From Candidatus Levybacteria bacterium RIFCSPHIGHO2_01_FULL_36_15b (GTDB lineage: Bacteria; Patescibacteria; Microgenomatia; Levybacterales; UBA12049): DNA of 64,000 bases. Each line of letters starts with the position of its first letter. Within the stretch, counting starts at the first letter, position 1. Under the pieces are notes generated by a model, which saw only the letters and a program-made list of their open reading frames with translations, ran no database searches and was not told the DNA's origin. A program made the position numbers and the translations under genes. The stretch covers positions 1 through 64,000 of the forward strand of contig MFNK01000008.1 in NCBI GenBank assembly GCA_001782045.1, read 5' to 3'. Below, piece after piece: positions 57,128 to 64,000 of this stretch.

Positions 57128-58696
57128 CTATTCCAACTCTTCTCTTTTAGTGGCTACATAAACGAACCATTGCTCGAAAAATCCGATTAAGCCCTTAAAA
57201 GGAGCCTCTATTATAAAATCAATTGTTATAAGAAGAAAATTTATTTGGGTTATTCCTTCGGTTAGGCTTCTTCCGACTCTTATTATTGGAACAAAGAAAA
57301 AATCAAAAATTGGAGTAAATATGTTTTGTTTTCGTGCAACAGTATAGCTGTTTGCAGTTTGGTTAATTCTATAAGAAAGAAACGAAATTATTGCTATAAA
57401 AAATATAAATATACCCTTGCTTAGAATATTAAAATGAAGTTCTCCTAATAAAAACCAAATTATTCCAAAAGTTAAGACAATGGTTAAAAGCCAAAAAATG
57501 CTAAACATATAATCTTTTAATGTTGCCGCCTCTTTAGTTTTTTTAAGAACCAACGTTTTAGTAATAACAGGAGTTTCCATAAATAATATCTTTTGAATAC
57601 CTGCATAAATAAATTCCGTATTTTTTACTCCTGGTGTTCTAATTGCAAGTCCTGCCACAGCCATAATTATTGGCGGAAGAACGGTGTTTAGGGTAATTGA
57701 GCTCCACTGAATTCTTCCTAAAAAAATACTTTCAAATGTGCCCTCTATTGCCAAAGCGGTAATTGCTTTGGTAAATAGAATAAAAATGAAGCTTCGAATT
57801 ATTGCGGTTCGTACCTTTCGCTTTATTGTCTGATATTTTCGCTCACAAACCCCAAATACTTTCATTCTGAATTTTTCTTTATCAAGGACTAGAAGTTTTA
57901 TGTTTTCTCTTTCTTCAAGTAATATTTCGTAAAGAATTAAAAAAGGAGGTGTTATTTTTTTAATGTGGCTTACAATCCTTTCTTTTTTAGGGAATTGAAG
58001 CTGGTATTTGATTTCGCTATAACCTTTTTCAAAATTTTGTTCAATTTGGTTAAAGCTAGAACTGTTTAACCTTCCAAAAATTTGTACGAAGAGCTTATAT
58101 CTTAAAAATGCCAAATCGTCTTTGGAAAAACTTTTCCTAATTGCCAAAAAAACCTGAATATCTTTTGTTTCCTCGGTTTCATCTTCCATAATTACGCTTT
58201 CCCGCAGGATTTTAAACATAAAATTGGCAACAGCATCTTTTTCACGGTTTGGGATAAGAATATATAAAATTTCACAAGACAGAATCTGCATAATAAAGGT
58301 GTTTAAGTCGTCATTTGAAATTATTTTTTGTGCCGAAACAGAGTTTTTTAGTTTAAAATGAAGTTCAATTGCACCGGCTAAGTGTTCTGTTAAGCTTTGC
58401 GGAATGGTTGCATTGGGGAAATATCCTGCCCAAATTAGTTCTCTAATTAGGCTTTGTGCCAAATGTTTGGGATCTTGCTCGAGAATCAACATTCTTTTTA
58501 ACATTCTTTCAATCGCGCGTCTTGGAATTGTTTCCTCCGAACCGTAGTCCATTGATGTTCTGAATTTTTCGTAAAACGAGGCAACTTTTGAAATTAATGC
58601 ATTTACAGTAACAGTATCGTTTTTTTCTTCATACTGTTTTTTTTCAAAAACACTAATAAGTTTTTCCGCAAGACTTGAAAATGAATTAGGTTCCAT
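57128..58696 (-). CDS. Large membrane protein, unknown
   Basis: 522 aa. A helical soluble part (1-300) rich in Lys/Glu, then at least four membrane segments (about 310-330, 340-358, 400-422, 428-446) and an amphipathic end. No signature recognised. Extended -10 TGA-TATAAT (58714-58709 region) drives it, divergent from the TrmH-family gene. The tail converges on the DUF5667-like gene with a 2-bp gap. Confidence 0.72.
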   Translation of the reverse strand: MEPNSFSSLAEKLISVFEKKQYEEKNDTVTVNALISKVASFYEKFRTSMDYGSEETIPRRAIERMLKRMLILEQDPKHLAQSLIRELIWAGYFPNATIPQSLTEHLAGAIELHFKLKNSVSAQKIISNDDLNTFIMQILSCEILYILIPNREKDAVANFMFKILRESVIMEDETEETKDIQVFLAIRKSFSKDDLAFLRYKLFVQIFGRLNSSSFNQIEQNFEKGYSEIKYQLQFPKKERIVSHIKKITPPFLILYEILLEERENIKLLVLDKEKFRMKVFGVCERKYQTIKRKVRTAIIRSFIFILFTKAITALAIEGTFESIFLGRIQWSSITLNTVLPPIIMAVAGLAIRTPGVKNTEFIYAGIQKILFMETPVITKTLVLKKTKEAATLKDYMFSIFWLLTIVLTFGIIWFLLGELHFNILSKGIFIFFIAIISFLSYRINQTANSYTVARKQNIFTPIFDFFFVPIIRVGRSLTEGITQINFLLITIDFIIEAPFKGLIGFFEQWFVYVATKREELE

Positions 58697-58745
58697 TGGT
58701 AAGGCGCATTATATCAAATCTCAATTAGATTGATATAATAGTGTA

Positions 58746-59273
58746 ATGAAACTTGGGGCAAAAGAGCTGCGGACAACTCGCTCAACAATTTTACAAAAAA
58801 GAAAGTTGAAGAAAAATCCCATATATATAATAGTTGACAATGTTTTGGATACCTACAACGTAGGTGCAATATTTAGGTTGGCGGATGCAGTGGCTGCGGA
58901 AAGAGTAATTTTATGCGGGCAGGCAGAAACGCCCCCTCACACAAGAATTAAGAAAGCGAGTATTAATACTACGGAATGGGTTGCCTGGGAATATGCTGAA
59001 ACAGCTATTTCCGCAATCTCAAATCTCAAATCTGAAATCTCAAATCTCAAAGTTGTGGCCATAGAACAGAGTTCAAAATCAGTTCCTTTTGATACATTCG
59101 ACTATCAATTTCCCCTTGCTTTGGTTGTTGGGCATGAAAGCGATGGGGTTTCGAAAGAGGTTTTAAAAATGTCAGATGCAGTTGTGGAACTTCCTATGTT
59201 TGGGGTTAATAAATCACTCAACGTAATGGTAAGTCTGGGTATAGTGCTATATATGGCAATAAAAAAACTTTAA
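58746..59273 (+). CDS. SpoU/TrmH-family RNA 2'-O-methyltransferase
   Basis: SPOUT-fold enzyme methylating ribose in tRNA or rRNA. Motif 1 N-V-G-A-I-F-R (39-45), motif 2 L-A-L-V-V-G-H-E-S-D-G-V (about 121-132), motif 3 L-P-M-F-G-V-N-K-S-L-N-V-M-V (about 147-160). 175 aa without the extra N-terminal domain of TrmH2/RlmB. The loop I-S-N-L-K-S-E-I-S-N-L-K near 90 is read from CAAATCT heptamer repeats. TATAAT ends six bases before ATG. Confidence 0.93.
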   Translation: MKLGAKELRTTRSTILQKRKLKKNPIYIIVDNVLDTYNVGAIFRLADAVAAERVILCGQAETPPHTRIKKASINTTEWVAWEYAETAISAISNLKSEISNLKVVAIEQSSKSVPFDTFDYQFPLALVVGHESDGVSKEVLKMSDAVVELPMFGVNKSLNVMVSLGIVLYMAIKKL

Positions 59274-59275
59274 TA

Positions 59276-59974
59276 ATGGAAAATACTGTTGAAAATCAAA
59301 AAACACAGTTCTGGGCAAAAAGAGCAGCAAGCGCAATTTCTGTAATGAGAGATCAAAAAATTGCTGGTCTTTTTCCAAAAAACGAAGGGTGGAGAAATGT
59401 TGTTGAACATGAATTGGTTGAATCAGAGGCAGTAGACGTGCTTGGAGAAATGCTCGGTCTTTCCGTTGCAGATAGAAGTGATTTGAGAATTGCGGCTCTC
59501 GCGCACGATATATTCAAGAGAAAAGAAATCGAAGGCGCACGTGAAAAAGGATCCGAAGAGTTTGATAATTCGGTAAGCGAACAATCGGAATTTTTAAGGT
59601 TAAAGGGATACCCAGAGGAAATAATTATACTAACTCAAGCAGTAGGACACATGGCTTTTAATAGATTTATTAATGATTATCATTCTTTATCTTTGTCTGA
59701 AAAAATTATGCATTATATTGACGATATTACATTAAGATCAGATTTGGTAACACTGGAAAAAAGAATAAACTATCTAATTGATAATCCTGCATACAACGAT
59801 CTGAATGAAAGAGGAAGAAAGATTTATGATGGCAAGACCTTGTTCGAAGTTCAGGCAGAAATTAGCGAAAAGATTCAGATCGAATTTGCGCAAGCATTAG
59901 ATATAGATGATCCAGCTGCGCTACCTCTGGTTATCAGAGAAAAAATTGAACAAAGAATTAAAAACAGTAGTTGA
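59276..59974 (+). CDS. HD-domain protein
   Basis: 232-aa metal-dependent phosphohydrolase-like protein. H45 (V-E-H-E), H77-D78 (A-L-A-H-D-I-F) and a later H-M/D pair (M-H-Y-I-D-D-I near 143) make up an HD-type site; A-V-G-H-M lies between. Substrate unknown; nucleotides or second messengers are usual for the fold. Two bases after the methyltransferase stop, so in the same operon. Confidence 0.8.
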   Translation: MENTVENQKTQFWAKRAASAISVMRDQKIAGLFPKNEGWRNVVEHELVESEAVDVLGEMLGLSVADRSDLRIAALAHDIFKRKEIEGAREKGSEEFDNSVSEQSEFLRLKGYPEEIIILTQAVGHMAFNRFINDYHSLSLSEKIMHYIDDITLRSDLVTLEKRINYLIDNPAYNDLNERGRKIYDGKTLFEVQAEISEKIQIEFAQALDIDDPAALPLVIREKIEQRIKNSS

Positions 59975-60014
59975 TCTATTGCTCTAGGCATTGTTGTTGG
60001 TTATAATCCCACAA

Positions 60015-61283
60015 ATGGTTGAAAGGCAGGTAATTTCCCCAGCAGCAGAAAAAAACGGAAATACTTTTCGCAATGACAGAAAAGAATCTTTTACACTTGA
60101 GGTTAAAAATAAAGACTTGACGCCTTGGGAAATGGACGCCGTTAAAATAATTGATGGATTCATGGTTGATATAGCCACAAAAAGAAATTTCTTTCTCCAC
60201 TTTTTAATCGAAAATCAAAGTTGGGAAACTGTAAAGCAATTTCGAGATATTAACGAAGGCTATTTTCAAAAAGTTTTTGTAGAAATTGCAGATAAATTTA
60301 TTTACGACGAAAGAAAAGTTGCTCTGTATAATAATTTTCATCAAGAATGGAATACCAACAGGGCAAAAGAGTTACTGATTGCAGGTGTCAATTATCACGA
60401 CATTCATGATGAGTTTGATATAGAAAGAAATGAACTCAGATCGATAAGAAGAAAATTATTTGAAGAAGGAAAATTAGAGCTGGGTTTAAGCGAGAACGAA
60501 CTTATGGTTTACGAAGAGAGAAAAGAGGGAGTCGTAAATAATAAAATTTCGAAAAAAACAAAAATACCGCACAACGAAGTAAATAGAACAACAGGGAAAC
60601 TTCTATTAATGGGACTAATCGATCCACTAAGTCAGCTAGGGAAAATGCAGGCGGAAGAAACGAGATACGTTTATGATGAAATTATAGATTTTCATAGGAT
60701 GGGGTTGTCAACAATAGAAATCTCACGGGAGATGAGAGAGCATTATTTCAAGATAAGACATGCTAAATATAGATTAAGGCAAGCAGGTGAAATAACGGAT
60801 CCCCCAGTTAATAAAATTGCAGAACAAAGAAAAGAAGAAGCGGAGGAAAGGCGTGCAAAAATAAAAGCAGCATTAAAAGACCCAAATGTTTTAGTTGAAC
60901 ACTTACCAGAGTTAATTAAGGATTTAACAGTTGCTCAGGCAAAGAGAAATGTACAGAAATTAATTCGTAGTGGAGATCTTTTGCCAAGAAGAAAAGCAAG
61001 GAGGATATTTCTTGAAAGGCGACTTCGAAGAGAATTAAGAGAGCATCTAAAAAATAATCCAGGTAAAGATTTTCCGTTCTGGGAATTTATCGAAAGATAT
61101 CATACGGATTTTGGCACATCAATAAAAATTTTTGACAAGATTGAGCATCAAGAAGTAGTTCCAAACATTTTTAGTAAAACCAGGTCTCGACACAAATTGC
61201 ATCGCTTATTTCAAGCTCGCCTGCGACAGATTCAAGATAATTCAATAAGTATCGTAAAAGAGCAAAAGCAAGAAGCTAGCTGA
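60015..61283 (+). CDS. Protein with several helix-turn-helix-like repeats
   Basis: 422 aa, charged and nearly all helical. Several segments have the look of HTH or sigma-region-4-like units: A-G-V-N-Y-H-D-I-H-D-E-F-D-I near 119, N-N-K-I-S-K-K-T-K-I-P-H-N-E near 173, G-L-S-T-I-E-I-S-R-E-M near 230, and L-T-V-A-Q-A-K-R-N-V-Q-K near 306, followed by Arg-rich helices. Probably binds DNA or RNA. ATG 60015 is chosen because TTGCTC, 17 bp, TATAAT ends seven bases before it. Confidence 0.6.
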   Translation: MVERQVISPAAEKNGNTFRNDRKESFTLEVKNKDLTPWEMDAVKIIDGFMVDIATKRNFFLHFLIENQSWETVKQFRDINEGYFQKVFVEIADKFIYDERKVALYNNFHQEWNTNRAKELLIAGVNYHDIHDEFDIERNELRSIRRKLFEEGKLELGLSENELMVYEERKEGVVNNKISKKTKIPHNEVNRTTGKLLLMGLIDPLSQLGKMQAEETRYVYDEIIDFHRMGLSTIEISREMREHYFKIRHAKYRLRQAGEITDPPVNKIAEQRKEEAEERRAKIKAALKDPNVLVEHLPELIKDLTVAQAKRNVQKLIRSGDLLPRRKARRIFLERRLRRELREHLKNNPGKDFPFWEFIERYHTDFGTSIKIFDKIEHQEVVPNIFSKTRSRHKLHRLFQARLRQIQDNSISIVKEQKQEAS

Positions 61284-61336
61284 AATTGCTAAAGGAAAAT
61301 ATAGAAAATTTAAAAAATATCGTATAATCTTTGCAT

Positions 61337-61954
61337 ATGGAACATAAAATCGATCCAAACCTAGTTACAGATAATTACAAAAAACATAATCCCAAAAACC
61401 CCTTACAAAAATTTTTAATTGAGAACTTTTTCAAGGTTTTTGTAAATGCAGTTCGCTTCTATCAAATAAATTCAGTTCTGGATGTAGGTTGTGGAGAGGG
61501 TTTTACTATGAAAAAACTAAAAAATGCCAAAATAGGCAAATCTTGGGAGGGAGTTGAATATTTAGATCGTGCTATAGAAATAGGAAAAAAGATTCATCCT
61601 GACCTTAAAATCATACAAGGTGATATTTATAGCTTGCCTTATAAAGCAAAATCATTCGATTTGGTTGTTTGCACAGAAGTATTAGAACATTTGGAAAATC
61701 CCAAAAATGCACTTTTAGAGTTAATTAGGGTTTCTAAAAAATATATTTTGCTTTCTGTTCCAAACGAGCCCTGGTTTATGCTGGGTAATTTTCTTCGCGG
61801 AAAAAATCTATCAAGATTTGGAAACGACATAGAACATATTCAACATTGGTCTTCCAACTCTTTTGAAAAGTTTGTAACGCTAAAAGGAGTAAAAATAATT
61901 GAGAAAAAGCTTCCTTTGCCCTGGACTATTATTCTTCTTAAAAAAACTGTATAA
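61337..61954 (+). CDS. Class I SAM-dependent methyltransferase
   Basis: 205-aa Methyltransf_11/25-type enzyme. SAM motif S-V-L-D-V-G-C-G-E-G (46-55), motif II D-L-V-V-C-T-E-V-L-E-H-L (about 109-120), and V-P-N-E-P near 138. Substrate unknown. ATG 61337 with TATAAT (61323-61328) eight bases upstream; an in-frame TTG at 61331 is less likely. Confidence 0.88.
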   Translation: MEHKIDPNLVTDNYKKHNPKNPLQKFLIENFFKVFVNAVRFYQINSVLDVGCGEGFTMKKLKNAKIGKSWEGVEYLDRAIEIGKKIHPDLKIIQGDIYSLPYKAKSFDLVVCTEVLEHLENPKNALLELIRVSKKYILLSVPNEPWFMLGNFLRGKNLSRFGNDIEHIQHWSSNSFEKFVTLKGVKIIEKKLPLPWTIILLKKTV

Positions 61955-61966
61955 TCTACGCCTAAT

Positions 61967-62491
61967 ATGGTAGAGCAAGAAGTAAACTATGCAGACGAAA
62001 AGCAAATTTCGCATATATACTCAGAAGCTGTTGATTTATTAGAAAAGCACGGAGAGCGCTATTATAATTACGACGGAATTGAAATATCGGCCAAAAGTTT
62101 TTTTTGTAATGAAAATGACAGTAGGGGAAGTTCGGATATTTGCCTTGATGCGGATGCAACCGAAGGAATCGCCGGCTCCATTATATTAAGATTAATAAGA
62201 CAAAAAGGAACGAACGCTTATATTCGGGAACTAACGTTTGATAGTTCAAAAGTAATAAATCTCACAGTCCGTGAAAAAGTGAACGATGGAACCCAAAGTA
62301 AAGTTAAAACTACTTATTCGGGCGGCCTTGATAAGGCTTGGATAACTTTGGAGACGGTAAGCAAATATTTAGAAGAAGCAAGAGTAAATTTAGAAGCAAA
62401 TTATCAAGAGCCTCCGTGTGAAGACGAAAAACCCTCGCGTTTTACAGCAATTCCTCATAGGCTACTAAACGTCTTTAATGTAAAAAGATAA
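61967..62491 (+). CDS. Hypothetical protein, 174 aa
   Basis: Soluble unknown with a beta-rich middle (Y-I-R-E-L-T-F-D-S-S-K-V-I-N-L-T-V) and acidic N-terminal helix. TATAAT (61950-61955) lies 11 bases before the ATG. No family recognised. Confidence 0.65.
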   Translation: MVEQEVNYADEKQISHIYSEAVDLLEKHGERYYNYDGIEISAKSFFCNENDSRGSSDICLDADATEGIAGSIILRLIRQKGTNAYIRELTFDSSKVINLTVREKVNDGTQSKVKTTYSGGLDKAWITLETVSKYLEEARVNLEANYQEPPCEDEKPSRFTAIPHRLLNVFNVKR

Positions 62492-62542
62492 ATAAGATAT
62501 TTTAGAAAGCAAAAAACCTCAAAAATATGATATAATTCATGC

Positions 62543-63019
62543 ATGGCAGAAACTGAATATAGTATGGAATCTCACAAAACTTTTGAAAGACCATTAAATC
62601 CCAGAGAAGCGGCAGCTAAATTTGCGAATTGCCTTGAAGAAGTAAGATTAAACTCAGTAAGCGGATCGGTAGATAATTTCAAAATTGAAAAACTTAGAGC
62701 TATCCTAGAGTATGCTCCAATTACAGACGATTTCAAAATGCAAATAGTAAATAGGGTAAGCAGATCTATCGAGACAAAGCTATTAAACTCCGTAGAAGCG
62801 GATTATTTTTTGGACGATTTGGAAATAGATGTTGAAAAAGAGATGTTTGGTATTTTTGATCAAAATGAGGCTAGAGAAATTGAGAGACGAACCATTAACA
62901 CGGAAAAAAATAATCCTCATCTGGCTCCAAAATTAGCTCAAGAAGACGAAGCAAAGATTAAACATTGGGCGAAAGCTTTTCAAGCCTTTTACAACGAAAA
63001 TCCTTTTGTGCAGCACTAA
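62543..63019 (+). CDS. Hypothetical protein, 158 aa
   Basis: Helical soluble unknown (N-P-R-E-A-A-A-K-F-A-N-C-L near 18-30). Extended -10 TGA-TATAAT ends six bases before the ATG. Its stop overlaps the next start (TAATGA), so both are cotranscribed. Confidence 0.65.
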   Translation: MAETEYSMESHKTFERPLNPREAAAKFANCLEEVRLNSVSGSVDNFKIEKLRAILEYAPITDDFKMQIVNRVSRSIETKLLNSVEADYFLDDLEIDVEKEMFGIFDQNEAREIERRTINTEKNNPHLAPKLAQEDEAKIKHWAKAFQAFYNENPFVQH

Positions 63020-64000
63020 TGATAGATACCGCAGAATTACCACAAGCAAAAGAAATTGAACTTCGCAAAAATGAAGTTTTTACCGAAGAAGAGATAACCG
63101 AATACAGAAGAGGCTGTGAATTAGTTGGGCTTAAATTAGGAGAAGCTTTGGATAATACTTTGGAAAAGGGAAAAAGACCAACAATACTTATTCCATCAAG
63201 AGGCGCTATTCCAATTTTTTTATTGGCAGTAGATTTTTTAAGAAAGAGCGGCGACCACAGGCTGTCAGGTGCGCAAACCGATTATTATCCCGCTGGGATT
63301 TTTGAATATCTATCAGATTCTATTAAGGATGATGTGCAAGGGCATATACAACCAGAGATAGACGTTATTTTATATCCGTTTACCGCAGATTTATCTGCTC
63401 CAAACGAACAGGAGACGGAGTTAGATAAAAAAGTTAGAGCCTCTTGCGCAGCTGCATTTTCTGATCTGGTTTATGGCGACAAAAGCTCAATAGATTTGCA
63501 GTGGAATTTCTTTCTAATGCAAAAATTTAGGGAGGGACAGTACGGAAACTTTATTTTAAGTCCCGCAAAAATCGTTGAATCTTTAAAAAGTATTCCTAAA
63601 AATGAGGACAGAGAAATAATTTTGATAGATACGGTAATATCGGGTAGGGCGGCCTCGGACATTACGGGGGCTTTCAGAGATTTGGGTCATAAGGTTACCC
63701 CAATATTAGCAGTTGATAGTAAATCCGGTGTAAAACTAAGAAAGGACTATAAAAGCAATATTAGAAATGCTTTGAACAATGAATTCGTTGAAAATTTTGA
63801 AGACCAACTTATTGAATTCCCTTTAATTTCAGAGGACAAAGGGGCAGCTTTACTTGGAGTGAGCGCTGTTAATTTTGCGAACTTTAACGATGAAAATTTG
63901 TTCCATAAGTCCGCTAATGGCTTTCCTGAAAGTTACACACCTCAAAGTTGCGTGTGGATGATACCTCCTAGGCCAAACTACATTCCCTCTTTTCACGGAT
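63019..64000 (+). CDS. PRTase-like protein, cut by the window edge
   Basis: At least 327 residues, open at 64000. I-L-I-P-S-R-G-A-I-P-I-F near 57-68 and I-I-L-I-D-T-V-I-S-G-R-A-A-S-D near 197-211 resemble the two strands and PRPP loop of type I phosphoribosyltransferases (usual form V-V-D-D-V-x-x-T-G). The acidic pair is replaced by D-T and the loop has S-G-R-A-A, so catalytic activity is doubtful. Starts at ATG 63019 overlapping the previous stop. Confidence 0.6.
   Translation, partial: MIDTAELPQAKEIELRKNEVFTEEEITEYRRGCELVGLKLGEALDNTLEKGKRPTILIPSRGAIPIFLLAVDFLRKSGDHRLSGAQTDYYPAGIFEYLSDSIKDDVQGHIQPEIDVILYPFTADLSAPNEQETELDKKVRASCAAAFSDLVYGDKSSIDLQWNFFLMQKFREGQYGNFILSPAKIVESLKSIPKNEDREIILIDTVISGRAASDITGAFRDLGHKVTPILAVDSKSGVKLRKDYKSNIRNALNNEFVENFEDQLIEFPLISEDKGAALLGVSAVNFANFNDENLFHKSANGFPESYTPQSCVWMIPPRPNYIPSFHG

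Noticed and set aside
59018..59052. CRISPR-like array
   Set aside because: Units are 7 bp without spacers; it is a microsatellite in a coding region.

Overview
The window is AT-rich bacterial chromosome with closely packed genes, short or absent intergenic gaps, and no rRNA, transposase, CRISPR array or prophage. The gene set suggests a Candidate Phyla Radiation (Patescibacteria) bacterium, most likely Microgenomates-like. The signs are ComEC split into two genes, a long-form NDK, disordered extensions on L1, L10 and NusG, a sortase, VKOR plus a DsbA-like protein, a DUF5667-type protein, and many short unknown proteins. This placement is inference from gene content.

Layout. 0.1-4.3 kb: split comEC and argS. 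4.3-9.1 kb: an operon of five related unknown proteins plus a sixth, all carrying the short peptide V-A-D-L-D-P-Y. 9.2-13.2 kb: M16 peptidase, another tagged protein, ndk, and a disulfide-forming pair. 13.3-17.4 kb: small unknowns, tRNA-Pro, tRNA-Arg, sortase and a HAD protein. 17.4-22.4 kb: PEGA protein, mreB, a WecG/TagA glycosyltransferase, an 886-bp gene-free gap and a GalT-like protein. 22.4-25.4 kb: four more tagged paralogues. 25.5-33.5 kb: a ribosomal block on the minus strand (secE-nusG-rplK-rplA and rplJ-rplL), interrupted by fbp, two further tagged proteins, a YdcF-like protein and an acyltransferase. 33.6-38.3 kb: galU, a PAP2 phosphatase, a candidate structured RNA, tRNAs (Thr, Tyr, Thr, Trp), an endonuclease-like ORF, rpmG and alkD. 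38.4-45 kb: a zincin-like protein, M50 protease, rpmB, fmt, def and an O-antigen-ligase-like protein. 45-50 kb: mreB-(unknown)-mreC-mreD-PBP2. 50-64 kb: dprA, topA, membrane proteins, a TrmH-family methyltransferase, an HD protein, an HTH-rich protein, a SAM methyltransferase and a PRTase-like gene cut by the window edge.

The most unusual signal is the VADLDPY peptide, with the fuller N-terminal form VADLDPY-N-x-R-G-K-P. It occurs in 13 proteins from at least three or four unrelated families. It sits at the extreme C-terminus in three, internally in three and near the N-terminus in seven. Synonymous codon variation shows that the peptide, not the DNA, is conserved. It looks like a docking or sorting tag for a partner not visible here.

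A second window-wide pattern is promoter geometry. More than twenty genes have a near-consensus promoter (TTGACA, about 17 bp, TATAAT) whose -10 ends only 6-9 nt before the start codon, so leaderless mRNAs appear to be common. I used this to choose several start codons. Other cis features are an L10 leader with an attenuator, a folded leader before rplK, a hairpin covering the start of the O-antigen-ligase gene, and dispersed REP-like repeats, some read through as protein.
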